A DNA stretch of 35,307 bases from Russula earlei (lineage: Eukaryota > Basidiomycota > Agaricomycetes > Russulales > Russulaceae). The DNA is taken from NCBI GenBank assembly GCA_025769875.1, contig JAGFNK010000538.1, positions 1-35,307 on the forward strand, read 5' to 3'. Position numbers and translations under genes: made by a program. How positions within the stretch are numbered: position 1 is the first letter of the stretch; each line of letters opens with the position of its first letter. The notes below the pieces were generated by a model, which was not told where the DNA came from, made no database searches, and was given only the letters and a program-made list of their open reading frames with translations. This document shows, in pieces, positions 1-10,289 of this stretch.

Positions 1-1540
1 ATCCTCTGCCGCAACCACTGTCCCCACGTCACCAGCTTCCTCCGCCATCTCTCCGTCGCCCGCAGTCGTCATCGACTCCACCTCAGTCTCGCCCACCGTC
101 GTATCACCAGCATTGCCAGCCGCCGCCTCTACGTCTCCCGTCTCCATCCCTGTGTCGCCCGTCATCGCATTCACGTCGCCCGCTCCCATCGTCCCTGCGG
201 TTCCCACCTCGTCCGCCGTTCCCGTCACTTCGTTCACCGCCGCCATCTTCGACCCGCCAGCCGTCATCGCCTTGGCCCCACCTGCCTCCGCCGTCCCAGC
301 ATCGCCCGCATTCGCCATCGTCGCCACCTCATCTGCCCCCGCCGCCGTAGCCTCAGCCGCGACATCGCCTATCGCCACCTTCCCCGTCTCTGCCCAGCCA
401 GCTCCCGCGCCCTCAGTGTCGCCTGCTGTGGCCACTGTCTCAGCTCCATTTACAACCACCATCTCAGCCTCGCCCACCGACGTTTTAGCGCCGCCCGCCA
501 CTTCAGCCCTTGCAGCCTCGTCTGCCACCCCCGCCTTCGTCTCATCCGCTCCCGCGCCTTCAGTCTCGTCTGTCGCCTCGTCCGCCGCCACAGTAGCCTC
601 AGTCATGCCAGCCGCCGACTTCGCGTCCGTCTTAGCCTCGCCCGCACTCGTCAGTTCAGCCCAGTTCGCCGTATCAACACCATCATCAGCCGCCGCCACC
701 GCGCCCCTAGTCTCTGCCATGCCTTCAGCCCCAGCCGTCTCAGTCTCAGCCGCCGCCTCAGTTTCGTCAGTCTCACCCGCCGCCTCAATCCTTGCTCAGT
801 CAGCCGCCGCCGCCGCGCCCCCAGTCTTGCTAGCCGTCGCCCCTACCGCTCCCGTCTCGCGCTTGCCGCCTACGCTCCTGCTTCCCGACCACGCCACCAT
901 CTCGTATCCGCTAACCGCCGTCTCGCCGCCACGCCTCGTAAAAGACGTTAACGAGGAACAAATAGAAGAACGCCACGAAGAATTGGATAACGAAGAACAC
1001 GCCGCCGCCTCGGAGAAGCAGAAGCCGCCGCCATCACGAGCCGTTCGCCGACACATCCCAGTCGACGCCTCAGCAGCAGCAGCAGCAACTGCAACTGCAC
1101 CCAGCATCACCTCAAAAGACCAAGAAGGCCCCGAACTCGAACTTAACCACCACGCACCACCGCAGAAGGAGCAGCAGCCACCGCCACGCCGCCGCCATAG
1201 GAGAAGCCGCCGCCGACGTCAACAACACACTGCACGCCGCCTCCCACGTCGCCTCCCCGTCCGTTTGCGCGCTCTCACTCACGTCTGCTGCCGCCACCTG
1301 CACTGGAGACGACCCCGCCACCGCCGTCGCAAGACGACAAATGCTACCACCGCGCAAGCCGCCACATGCATCCTCCTTCCCCAGTCCTCGCCACCCACGT
1401 CTCTGTCTACGAACTCACGCTCGCCGCCGATGCCTCCGCTTCTCGAGCACCCCCCGCCCCATCTTGTCTTGCTGCGACGCCCACCCCCTTTGCGACGACG
1501 AAACCACGCGTGTTCAAGGTCGAAGACTCACTCAAGAAGG

Positions 1541-1560
1541 TTTGACTGGGGACAGTCAAA
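1541..1560. other. Perfect 8-bp stem-loop
   Basis: The sequence TTTGACTG-GGGA-CAGTCAAA forms a perfect 8-bp stem with a 4-nt loop. It lies in the 3' part of the GC-rich tract. No T-run follows and no role is assigned. Confidence 0.4.
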
Positions 1561-1846
1561 ATTTCAAGCCCCCGGAAGGTGTAAGGTGAGCCATATCGCT
1601 GGCCTCGGAACCACGTGCGGACTGCGCGCGATGCGTGACGCTCGACCTCCTCCCACACCTTGCCTCCTTCCTCGCATCGCATCGCCCAGTCCTCGCCACC
1701 GACCACGTGCACACGCCACGCCTCGGCACACGCGACGCGTTCGCATCTCAGGCCTTTCACCATGGCCTCGACCGTCTCGACCAGTCTCAATTCTCTTTCA
1801 TGCCTATCTCCCTTTCATGCCTTTCATCCTTAGTACTTCTCTCCTG

Positions 1847-1855
1847 TATATAAAA
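1847..1855 (+). promoter_or_regulatory. TATA-like box
   Basis: TATATAAAA stands at the boundary between the GC-rich tract and the AT-richer sequence to the right. A pyrimidine-rich CT tract follows at about 1947-2000. LTRs in this window have similar TATA boxes, so this may be the promoter of a long LTR reading rightward; no transcript start can be proven. Confidence 0.35.
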
Positions 1856-1921
1856 CACCTAGCTACTCTGTAGTAAAAAAAGAGGAAGAATACAGTCTTC
1901 TTGAGTTCCCCTTACCTTCAG

Positions 1922-2640
1922 TCAGAAACAACTGCGCGCGAGTGATCTTACTCTCCTCTCCTCTCCTTCTCTTCTCCCTTCCTCCTCCTTACATTCCTCT
2001 TGCTCTTGGGTCAAGACAACCATCTTGGATCGCCGTCCAGCCCCACAAACTCTGCGCACCCTGGTTTGGCTTGCTTCAGGGGGGCCAGTGTAAACTGCTG
2101 GAGGTGGGGAATATAGTCCTGTGGGGTCTACGAGGTTCTGTGGGGCATCAATGATGCCATGGGTCCACATAGCTTTGATCCAGTTGTAGATGTATCTTCT
2201 TCCCTCCACATATGCCAGTTGGAGGGTCGCTTGTCCCTCCTGTATGAATCTATTCAGACAGAGGTAGTTGCACTGCACAGCAATGTGCTCATGTGTGAGA
2301 GTGAACAGGGATAGATAGTATGATGCCTGGCCTTCCAGTAACTCTTGGATGAGGGCATAGTGCTGTGGTAAGATCACCTCAGTCCAAAGCTTCTCGTCAC
2401 TGTCAGTGAGAGTGAGAATGCTGATTGGTTGTCCAGTGTGGTCCCTTGAGTTCAAGAGGTGCCAGTATAATAATTGGCATTGAGTGGGTTTGACAAGGTG
2501 GTTAAAGGTGTCAATAAAAAGGTCATACTGCCCCTGGTTTAGAATTTGTCCAAACAGAAGGAGGCCAATAAGATCTTGGAGAATGTAGGCATTGTGTGAC
2601 CAGATGTCAATGTGTTGTCAATCATAGGCATTGACGATGG
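1922..2640 (-). pseudogene. Decayed minus-strand coding remnant, unrecognised
   Basis: A minus-strand frame is open from about 2600 to 1922; the longest ATG-initiated part is 2455-1922 (177 codons), but the same frame reads on upstream of that ATG with protein-like composition as far as an in-frame stop near 2620, so the ATG is probably internal. It contains ordinary hydrophobic/polar sequence, for example LLEGQASYYLSLFTLTHEH and YIYNWIKAMWTHGIIDAP, then a Pro-rich stretch and a Glu/Arg-rich tail that is probably read-through. No family is recognised. A weak resemblance (P-x-x-[YF], Q-x-L, L-S-[LI] spacing) to the C-terminal extension of Gypsy-1 near 11750-11880 suggests it may be the 3' coding end of a related retroelement lying in reverse; that is inference. 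Confidence 0.35.
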
Positions 2641-3042
2641 ACACCAGAGGGAAGTAGAATTCTCAGAGAGCTGGAAGATGGTTGAGGATGAGTTCCCTTT
2701 GATGGAGAATTGCATCATCCTCCAAGTCATATTTGGAGTTGTCACTCAGATTGGGGGAAACTGTGAATCTCAGAGGCACTGCAGATACTTTGATTTCTCA
2801 GTCTAGTGTTACAAGGATAGTTCTTACTTTTAAGAACTGTGCACTAGGAAGCTATGTTGATGACACCCAGGCAAAGGGGGTCCAAAGTAAGCAAAGGATT
2901 CAAAGGGAGATGCAGTAGGAAGCAAAAGCAAGACAGAGCGGGGTAAAGACAGAGGTTGTTAAGGGAGTTCAAGTAGATGTTCTCAAAAGATATATATCCT
3001 CCTTTGGCTACCCTTAAGTAAGCATATGAGTAATACACCCTG
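2641..3042. other. Unassigned spacer
   Basis: No convincing gene, RNA or repeat is visible. Short frames (60-70 codons) exist on both strands but look random. It is probably further decay of the minus-strand remnant to its left; at 2844-3038 the minus strand is open but hydrophobic and unrecognised. Confidence 0.4.
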
Positions 3043-4006
3043 TGTCATGAACCATTTCCTGGAGAGGGCCCTTGAAGGACCCTTCCTTATTAGAGGAAAC
3101 CCAGCCTCTATGGTGTCACCCTGTTCACACGGACAAAAGGGGTGAGTAGAGGTGTCCACAATATCACACACACATTGTCATGCAAGCGAGTCTTGGCACA
3201 ATCGACATACAGCAAGCCCCACTTAGTGGCAACCCTTTTAGCAACAAAGGACAGTATTAGGGCCTCCCTAAGGACCCTTTAGGATGACCCTAGGTACTCT
3301 ACAATAGGCACTAACACAGTATCAAAGACCCTACAACGTGTTATTAGACTAACTCTAATAACTATAGAACAAACTATAAGGCAATACTAAGGACCTTAAT
3401 AGAAGTATTAGGGTCAACTCTAAGGACCCTAATAGAACTATATAAGGGGCCTTATAAAATAACACTATTCCCTGAACCAAACTACAAGTCCTCAAATGAC
3501 TGGCCCTAAACTAACTAACAGAAAATGAATCAGGTGATTGCACATGTACTAAAGCAGTGAACACATGGGCAGGGAAGGCTCTTACTCATCAAGAGAAGCC
3601 TTCTTACTCAGCAGCTTACTGAGCATGACTGAGCATGCTCAGTAAGCGCACTCCGACTTCTTACTCATCACTCCATTGTGCTTGATAACAAGGTTATGAC
3701 TTGTTCCCTATTTAGCAGTTCTCTTGTAGTATATAAGCGCTCAATGAAGTAGTGGACACTCCTCAGACTGTCCATTTGTTTACAGCACTCTCCATTCCTG
3801 GGATACTCCCTTAAGGACCGTCCCCTTGTGATTATCCTGGCTTCTTCTCTGCATACCTGCTCAACCTTACCAGTAACCATACCCCTTTGGTATTTGTTAC
3901 TGCTCTGGACTCTACTCCTTGCCCACACTGTCTTGGACGTCTATCAACTCATCTTTGAACTAACCCCTCGCTCTTGAACTGGATTGTTCAACAGTGAGTC
4001 TTGACA
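3043..4006 (+). repeat. Solo LTR1, copy A
   Basis: This 964-bp LTR starts TGTCATGAACC and ends AGTCTTGACA, with no internal region on either side. It is the same family as the copies at 12463, 15370, 17910 and 25835. It carries a TATA box (TATATAAG, about 3729) and the inverted repeat CTTACTGAGCATG/CATGCTCAGTAAG (13-bp arms). It is the most CpG-decayed full-length copy: where copy B reads GCGCGTGC this copy reads CACACACA. No 5-bp target duplication is seen (CCCTG before, AGCAC after), so it may be old or a recombination product. Confidence 0.85.
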
Positions 4007-4310
4007 AGCACCACAAAAGTGTGGGCGGTCTTGGCTCAAAAAGAGGATACAAAGGTGTCAGTGGATGGTTGCTGGAGCAAGTGACCCATAGTAGGGATGG
4101 AAGAGAGGGCATTGCATCATCCTGCCTCTTCCAAAGGATGCCAGTGTTCAACTTCATTGTGTCAGACATGGCATGGTAAACTTGGAATTGGTGAGGGTGA
4201 AAGGTGTATTCTGTGCAGTCAGTGTGAGGCTCCAGAGACCCAGCAGTTGGAATGTTGTCGGACACTTGATGGGTCAACTGGTCAGCACAGTTTGAGAGAG
4301 ACTGTCCAGA
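4007..4310. other. Unassigned spacer between LTR1 copies
   Basis: About 300 bases with no recognised element. The minus strand is open over most of it (about 100 codons) with no recognisable motif, possibly more of the minus-strand remnant to the left that solo LTR1-A has interrupted. Confidence 0.4.
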
Positions 4311-4479
4311 TGTCAGAACTCACTGTTGAACAATCCAGTTCAAGAGTGAGACAGGAACTCAGAGATGAGTCAACTGAGTTCTAGGATGAAATTGGTGAAG
4401 AGCACAGTCCAAACAAGTAGCAGGTACCAGATAGGGACTGGTACAGGCTGTGAGAGGTGATCACAGAGAGTGTTACACC
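4311..4479 (-). repeat. LTR1 scrap, reversed and diverged
   Basis: Starting with TGTCAGAACTCACTGTTGAA, this matches the reverse complement of the 3' end of LTR1 (compare the start of copy C at 15370) with many substitutions, and fades out near 4479. It is a truncated, much older LTR1 relative. The remaining 80 bases to 4559 are T-rich and unassigned. Confidence 0.6.
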
Positions 4480-4794
4480 ATTTTCCTTTTACATTTACTT
4501 CTTATCTTTTGCTATGGACTGCTTGCTTTCATACATCCCTTTACTTACTGGTCTCGTGATGTCATGAATTACCCCCTTGTTGGTTCATCTCTAACCTCTT
4601 TTGTTATTGTTTCACTTCTACTATTGTTCTCCCCTGTCACCTTCATTCCCTTACCTACCATCCTACCCCTTGATCCTGATGGTCTCTTATTGTTTCGTCT
4701 ATTGTGTTTCATCTATTGTTCGAGTCTCTTCTGCTATTGGCTCACCTTTATCTATTGTTCCACATATAGTACTGTACAGCCTTGCTACATACAG

Positions 4795-4802
4795 TATTTA
4801 AG
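4795..4802 (+). promoter_or_regulatory. LTR4 TATA box
   Basis: TATTTAAG within the 5' LTR, preserved in the 3' LTR and in the LTR4 copies at 23242 and 23451. Transcription would be expected to start about 25-35 nt downstream, close to 4825-4830, where the predicted self-primer begins. Confidence 0.6.
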
Positions 4803-4828
4803 CACCTGTAGGAGCTGGGGAATGCCCC

Positions 4829-4839
4829 AAGCTTAGCTT
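4829..4839 (+). promoter_or_regulatory. Predicted self-primer segment of Gypsy-1
   Basis: AAGCTTAGCTT is the exact reverse complement of the 11 nt at 5169-5179. It begins 34 nt after the TATA box and follows a GGGG/CCCC hairpin, so it would lie at or very near the 5' end of the genomic RNA. In Tf1 of fission yeast the first 11 nt of the mRNA pair with the primer-binding site; the geometry here is the same. Confidence 0.6.
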
Positions 4840-5168
4840 TGTCCCATTTCCTGTCACATCCCTTGCCCTGTACTCTCTCAAATCACAACTTGCTTGTGCT
4901 GGCCTACACTTTGCTTGACCTGAGCACACCTCAAGGAACCCTTGTGTTCCTCTTCCTCCTCTGCCTCTCTCTCATCGTCCTCCTCTTCTGTGAAACCAGA
5001 AGATCAACTCTGTCTGTGGACTGAGTCACTGTCTGACTCAGCCTTGAGACACTAAACCTTTGATCCAGTCTCTCTGAGCCGGCCCCATTGAACCCTTGAA
5101 TCAAGTCACAGGGACTTGGCCCCACTGAATCCTGAGCTAATGCTCTTACGGCTGCAACGCCATAACAC

Positions 5169-5179
5169 AAGCTAAGCTT
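5169..5179 (+). promoter_or_regulatory. Predicted primer-binding site of Gypsy-1 (self-priming type)
   Basis: AAGCTAAGCTT begins two bases after the LTR end, the usual PBS position. It is complementary over 11 nt to the LTR's own RNA (4829-4839) and I do not recognise it as the 3' end of a common primer tRNA. Members of the Tf1/sushi chromovirus group use self-priming; assignment here is inference from complementarity and position. Confidence 0.6.
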
Positions 5180-5231
5180 TCTTACTCCATTCTGGAGATC
5201 AACCTTGAACTACCATTGAACCACTGGATCC

Positions 5232-6422
5232 ATGTCCAACCTAGATCCTCCCCAGACCTCCCCCAACACATTGTAGGAACTGCCACTTGAGATAGCTTCC
5301 ACACCTTTCTCTGCTACATCACCACAGAAAACAATGAAGAACTACCCATCAAATTTATCAACAACTGTTGGTTTGAACTACAACTGAGAATAGGACAACT
5401 CTACACTCACCAAGACCTAGAACTCATCAGAAATAGCCTTGGACTAGGCTACTGGAGGGAAAACAACCCTCTCTATGAACCACCATCAGAACCAGAAGCC
5501 TCCTCTACAGAAGGCAACCCCCCTGAACCAGAAAACACTGTTGAAACTCAGACACCCCTGCGTTAGAACCAGAGGACCCCCCTGAAAATCAGGAACACAT
5601 TGAAACCCTAGAACTTCAACCACAGAATCCCCCAGAACCTGTTATGGCAGCCCAACCCCAAGTGGCTATCCAACCACCCCAGGTTGCCACCCAAGCTCCC
5701 CAGATGGCTGCTCAGGCCCCCCCAATCATCACCCCACTCCCTCAGGTACCCACTGCAGCACCACAAGGCGCTAATGGGTCCCTCAGTGGCAAAGAACCCA
5801 CAGCTTTCACAGGGGAAAGGAACAAAACAAAACACTTCATCATGGAGTTCAACTTGTACTGGGGTCTCAATGATGACAAAGCAGTGATAATTTCCCCCTT
5901 CAAACGAGTAATGTTGGCCCTCTCCTACATTCAAGGAGAAAAGGTCAAAGAATGGGTCAACTCACAGGCAACTGCACTCAGGGAAAAAGTAAACAGGGCC
6001 CAAAACCCTGTCAACAGACTGGATGAAGCATTATGGAATAACTTTGTCACGGACTTCACTTTCAAGTTCACCAACACTGCGGAGAAACTCAAAGGAAAAA
6101 CCACACACCACCCAGAATGCAAAACCCATCACCCAGACCAAATGCAAGTGGACGCTGCCAAGTCCAACTTCAAAAAACTCACCAAAGAAAGGAAGCAACT
6201 AACAAAAGAAGGACATTGCTTCCACTGCAGGGAAAGGGCCACCTCAGCCAGGAAGGCCCCAAAAATATGGACCCCACTACTTCCAAGGCCCGCACTACTG
6301 AACCAGCCCCAGAACCACCCAAGGAGGAAGAAGCCTCCACTATGGTAGCCTGCATGAAAGCATTACCCACAGAGGATAGAGCCAAACTTTGGGACCTCAT
6401 CCTTAAGGAGGATTTTCTCTAG
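5232..6422 (+). pseudogene. gag: Gypsy-1 gag, frameshifted and internally deleted
   Basis: Gag would form the cytoplasmic particle that packages element RNA. Coding-like sequence runs from about 5290 (a TGA interrupts it near 5292) through an acidic/Pro-rich N-terminal part, a frameshift in a C-run near 5560, a Gln/Pro-rich stretch (5644-5770), and a capsid-like region beginning GSLSGKEPTAFTGERNKTKH that aligns with Gypsy-2 Gag. About 150 residues present in Gypsy-2, after its FKDTTEPEDAF, are missing here near 6090. The CCHC knuckle near 6213-6255 is crossed by a frameshift and its last Cys is Gly. The frame ends at TAG 6420-6422; pol continues in the -1 frame, as in Gypsy-2. The start codon is uncertain: the ATG at 5232 is in a frame that stops within 15 codons. 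Confidence 0.75.
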
Positions 6423-8212
6423 GCCAAGGTACAGCAGTCGGTACTAAGGCCCAAATAGATACCATTGTTCAACATAAAGACAATTCAATGAAAGTCCCCT
6501 TTATGATCACAACAAATAGAAAGACTGGCCAAGCGCTCCTAGACAGTGGAGCAACAGAAAACTTCATCAGCCAAGGAATCATGGGAAAACTACAAATCCC
6601 ACTTTGAACCCTCAAAACCCCCAGACCCATCATCAACATAGACAGCACCAGTAACCAGGGCAGAGTGCTAACTCACTACGCCCATATGGCCATGCGACAT
6701 GGACCCACCACACAACTCCTCACCTTTTACATTATGAATTTAGGAGAAGATAGGATGATCCTAGGCTACCCCTTCCTAAATGCGCTAAACCCCCTTGTTA
6801 ATTGGAGCACCGGCCACCTCAAAAACCACCTAGGGGTTCTTCTCACCCCTGTATCACCAATGAACCCACCAAAGATCTGAATTGCATGAATAAGATCAAC
6901 CACCATTCCCCCTGAATATTCACGGCATCAGAAAGTCTTCTCAGAAGAAGCAGCCAAATGACTCCCGCCCAGTCAAGGAGAACTCGACTTCAGAATCACC
7001 CTGAAACCTGATGCCCCCAAGATCCTTGATTGCCGAACTTACCCCCTCCCCCAGAACGAGAAACAAGAACTATCAAGACAAATACAAGAAGACCTAGCCA
7101 AAGGTTTCATCAAAGATGGTGTCTCAGACTTCATATCTCCTGTCTTCTTTGTCCAGAAGAAGGATGGCACTGCCCCATGAATGGTAGTAGACTACCGAAA
7201 ACTCAATAATGCCACCATCCCAGACTATCACACTCTGCCAAACATGGAAGAACAACTACACCACCTAAGAGGCAAAACCACCTTCAGCAAATTTGATGTC
7301 AGAGCCAGTTACAACAATATCCTGATTCACCCAGAAGACCAACATAAAGGAGCCTTCAAAACCCAATTTGGCACATTTGTCCCCATGGTAATGGGCTTCG
7401 GCTTCACCAATGCCCCAGCAGCCTTCCAACGAGCAATGAACCACACTCTCCGACCTTGGCTCCTCAAATATCCTGAAAACACTTGTAACTACTTAGACAA
7501 TGTGGCAATAGCCACAGAACTAGGGGAAGAACAACTCCACTGACAAATCACACACGAGTTCCTTGACTTACTTGAAAGAGACTCCTACTTCTTGAAAGCA
7601 TCCAAATGTGCCTTTGAACAACATGAAATTGACTTCTTGGGCTTTCAAATCAATCAAGGAACACTCAACATCGACCCAGTTAAAATGGATGGCCTCAAAA
7701 ATTGGCTGAGACCCCCAAACAACGTGAAACAAGTACAACAAGTCATGGGTGCCCTCAATTACCAACAACCATTCATCCAAGATTTCACCAAAATAGCTCA
7801 CCCAATTTTTTCCACCATCAAAAAGGGGGCCCCCTTTTTCTGGACCCCAGAAGTGACCACTGTGCTGGAAACCCTGATATCTGCAATCTGTGATGACCCT
7901 GAACTCTACACTGCCAACCCAGACCTTTCATATGAATTGGAGACTGATGCCTCGCAGTTCGCCACTGGGGCAATCCTGTTCCAAAAGGACTCTAGAGGAA
8001 AAAGGAAAATGATCGGTAACATGTCACATGCCTTCAACAAGGCAGAAAGAAATTACCCAGTATGGGACAGAGAGCTCCTAGCTCTAATCCTTGCACTCCA
8101 ACATTGGTGATACCTGCTAGTAAGAACCAAGCACCCCATCAAAATTTTTACTGACCATGCCAACCTTGCTCACTACCGACTCCCACACAAAATCAACCAA
8201 AGAATCGCAGGA

Positions 8213-9042
8213 TGTTATGAACCAAGGCCAGATCCTGGCCGTAGATTGTCCTATTTCACTCAAGAGAGACCTCTCTCACTTTGCATTGCCAACTCCCTTC
8301 CATTTTTCTGGGCTACCCCTCCTGCAGTACAAGATATTGCTATTGCAAAGGCACTATAACACGACCAGGCACCAATTTCCTAATCGGGTAATCATCGCGT
8401 GGCAGCCACATGGTCACCCAGCCACCAAGAACCCAAAACAGTGGCACAAATTCTTAGAAACTGTTGCACGACTCATCTGATGTCATCAAGGCTCCAATGA
8501 CATCATGGCTGACTGAGCGACTCCACAGTGACCTCATAGGCTCACTAAGCGCTCCACGGTGACATCATAATGATGTCATCACTCCTCAATGATCAGTAAT
8601 GCGCTCAGTAAGCCTGAAACTTGACACAAACAAGTTTATGCCTCTGTAGTCCTATTGGATGGTACCAAAGGGTCTAGAATAGTTCCAGTTCTTTGTAATT
8701 GACCCTGTACACTGTGTATAAGCCCCAATGAAGCATGGCAGTCATCAGACTGTCCATTTGTGATACTCTCATCTTCCTGGGTACTCCCCCACGACCGCTC
8801 AGTCTAAAGATTCCCCTCATCTCCAAGGTACTCTTCAATGACCACCTTGTCTAAAGCCCTCTTGCTACACTGGCCTCCAGCCTTCGCCTCTGTCTCTTGC
8901 AACACCTACCAGTCCCCATCTGGTACCTCCTCGTCATTTGGCTCATCCTCCTGTTCAACGCCGCCTTTGCTGTGTATCATCTGTTCCAACCTTTGCCCAC
9001 CTGCTCCTGAGTCCTTAGTGATCAGCAGTACATGTCTTGACA
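8213..9042 (+). repeat. Solo LTR3 inserted in RNase H of Gypsy-1
   Basis: 830 bp, starting TGTTATGAACC and ending TGTCTTGACA, flanked by a perfect CAGGA duplication (8208-8212 and 9043-9047). TATA box TATAAG at 8717. The RNase H reading phase resumes exactly after removal of the LTR plus one CAGGA, which dates it after Gypsy-1. Its ends and the block around CAGACTGTCCATTTGT resemble LTR1, so the families are related. A reversed copy lies at 14211. Confidence 0.93.
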
Positions 9043-9371
9043 CAGGATACATCTCTATGCTGGCAGACTATCACTTTGAAATTCACCACAAACCAGGGAT
9101 CTCTAACCAAGCAGATGCCCTCTCACAATGACCAGACCACAACAATGGATCAGAGGATAACCAAAATGTCATGGCACTCCCCAATAAACTTTTCATTTGC
9201 ACACTTCACACTGAGGACATCTACACCCAAGTCCTAACTGAACAAAGAAATCGAAAATTGGATCTCCTCATGTGGAAGGTCAAACATGGTCTTCAGGAAG
9301 AAGAAGGCGCACTATTCAAAGATGGGAAATTGGTGGTACCATATCAAGAACCCCTCTTATGAAAGATCTTA

Positions 9372-10289
9372 CACTGGTTGGGAAATCAACTTATGTGAAT
9401 GACAAAACTGTAACAACTTGAAGAACAAAATTTATTATTTTAATACAAATTTGTAGCAAACAATTTGTGAAATTTCATTTTAGATTTTGTTACAATAGAT
9501 TCCTGTTACAAAATGATAAAATAAGTAAATAGTATTGACTAGATTTTAGAACATACATTATTATACAAAAATTGTAAATTATTTTAAGATTTTGTGTGAA
9601 ACAAAATTGTGAAAAAATTGAAATTGCAAAAGTTAGGTTTATGCTGGGTGGAAAATACCCTATTTTGACTGACAAAAGTGTAACATTTTGAATAACAAAA
9701 GTCAATGTTATGTTACAATTTTTCAGGGAAAAAATCTTAAAATTTAGTTTATGTTTTGTTATATAAAATTCTTGTTACAAAATGATGGAGTAATGGTATA
9801 ACAAACTCCTTCTCTGTAGCATTGGTATGGTTTGCCTGGAAGCTTACAAACATCCCTTGGCAACAATTTTCATAATTTTGTTCCATCATTTGTCACAAGA
9901 ATTTTATATAGCAAAATATAAACTAAATTTTAAGATTTTTCCCCGGAAAAATTGTAACATAACATTGACTTTTGTTATTCAAAATGTTACACTTTTGTCA
10001 GTCACAAAAGGGTATTTTCCACCCAGCATAACCCCAACTTTTGCAGTTTCAATTTTTTCACAATTTTGTTTCACACAAAATCTTAAAATAATTTACAATT
10101 TTTGTAACATAATGTATGTTCTAAAATCTTGTCAATACTATTCATCATTTTGTAACAGGAATCTATTGTAACAAAATCTAAAATGAAATTTCACAAATTG
10201 TTTGCTAGAAATTTGAATCAAAATAATAAATTTTGTTATTCAAAATGTTACAGTTTTGCCATTTACATAAGTTGATTTCCCAACCAGTG
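9372..10289 (+). mobile_element. CACTG foldback MITE, short form
   Basis: A 918-bp non-coding element that is almost entirely one inverted repeat: left arm 9372-9789, loop 9790-9891, right arm 9892-10289. Ends are CACTGGTTGGGAAATCAA and its reverse complement. It lies in Gypsy-1 integrase between TTA (9369-9371) and TAATTA (10290-10295), consistent with a 3-bp TTA duplication plus three extra bases. CACTG ends with 3-bp duplications resemble the CACTA (CMC/EnSpm) superfamily. Outer 280 bp match the larger element at 20371. AT-rich with repeated GTTACAAAATGAT and CAAAATTGTGA motifs; the short frames inside it are not genes. Confidence 0.85.

Larger units (their letters stand above)
1..1900 (+). 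other. GC-rich low-complexity tract with long Ala/Ser/Pro/Val open frame
   Basis: An open frame runs from position 113 (ATG) to 1873, 586 codons, and may be open from the window start. Its first 240 residues are almost only Ala, Ser, Pro and Val, built from GCC, TCN, CCC and GTC triplets; residues 285-400 turn Glu/Lys/Arg-rich and the end is Arg/Pro-rich. No domain, signal peptide or zinc motif is visible. Long frames on the opposite strand arise from the same triplet bias, so length alone is not evidence of a gene. The tract keeps many CpGs, in sharp contrast to the CpG-poor retroelements from about 1950 onward. It could be an expressed low-complexity protein gene or a long GC-rich LTR; the TATA-like box near 1847 fits either a downstream unit or an LTR promoter. 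Function not recognised. Confidence 0.35.
4560..5167 (+). repeat. Gypsy-1 5' LTR (family LTR4)
   Basis: 608 bp, starting TGTCATGAATTACCCCC and ending GCCATAACA. The start was chosen over TGATGTCATG at 4557 because two other LTR4 copies with perfect target duplications begin at the equivalent base. It differs from the 3' LTR by one 24-bp deletion between CCTCCT repeats and about a dozen substitutions, nearly all CG versus TG/CA. It carries a TATA box at 4795 and a GGGG/CCCC stem-loop at 4817-4828. Confidence 0.9.

Noticed and set aside
3038..4011. Target-site duplication for LTR1-A
   Set aside because: CCCTG and AGCAC do not match, and shifting the ends by a few bases does not give one.
4450..4836. 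A 128-codon hydrophobic frame across the Gypsy-1 5' LTR start
   Set aside because: It is pyrimidine-rich LTR sequence, repeated at 16508-16780 in the 3' LTR and crossing the LTR boundary; not a membrane protein gene.
9490..10171. Frames of 71 and 114 codons in the short CACTG foldback element
   Set aside because: They are mirror images of the same inverted-repeat sequence, AT-driven and Phe/Ile/Asn-rich; not coding.
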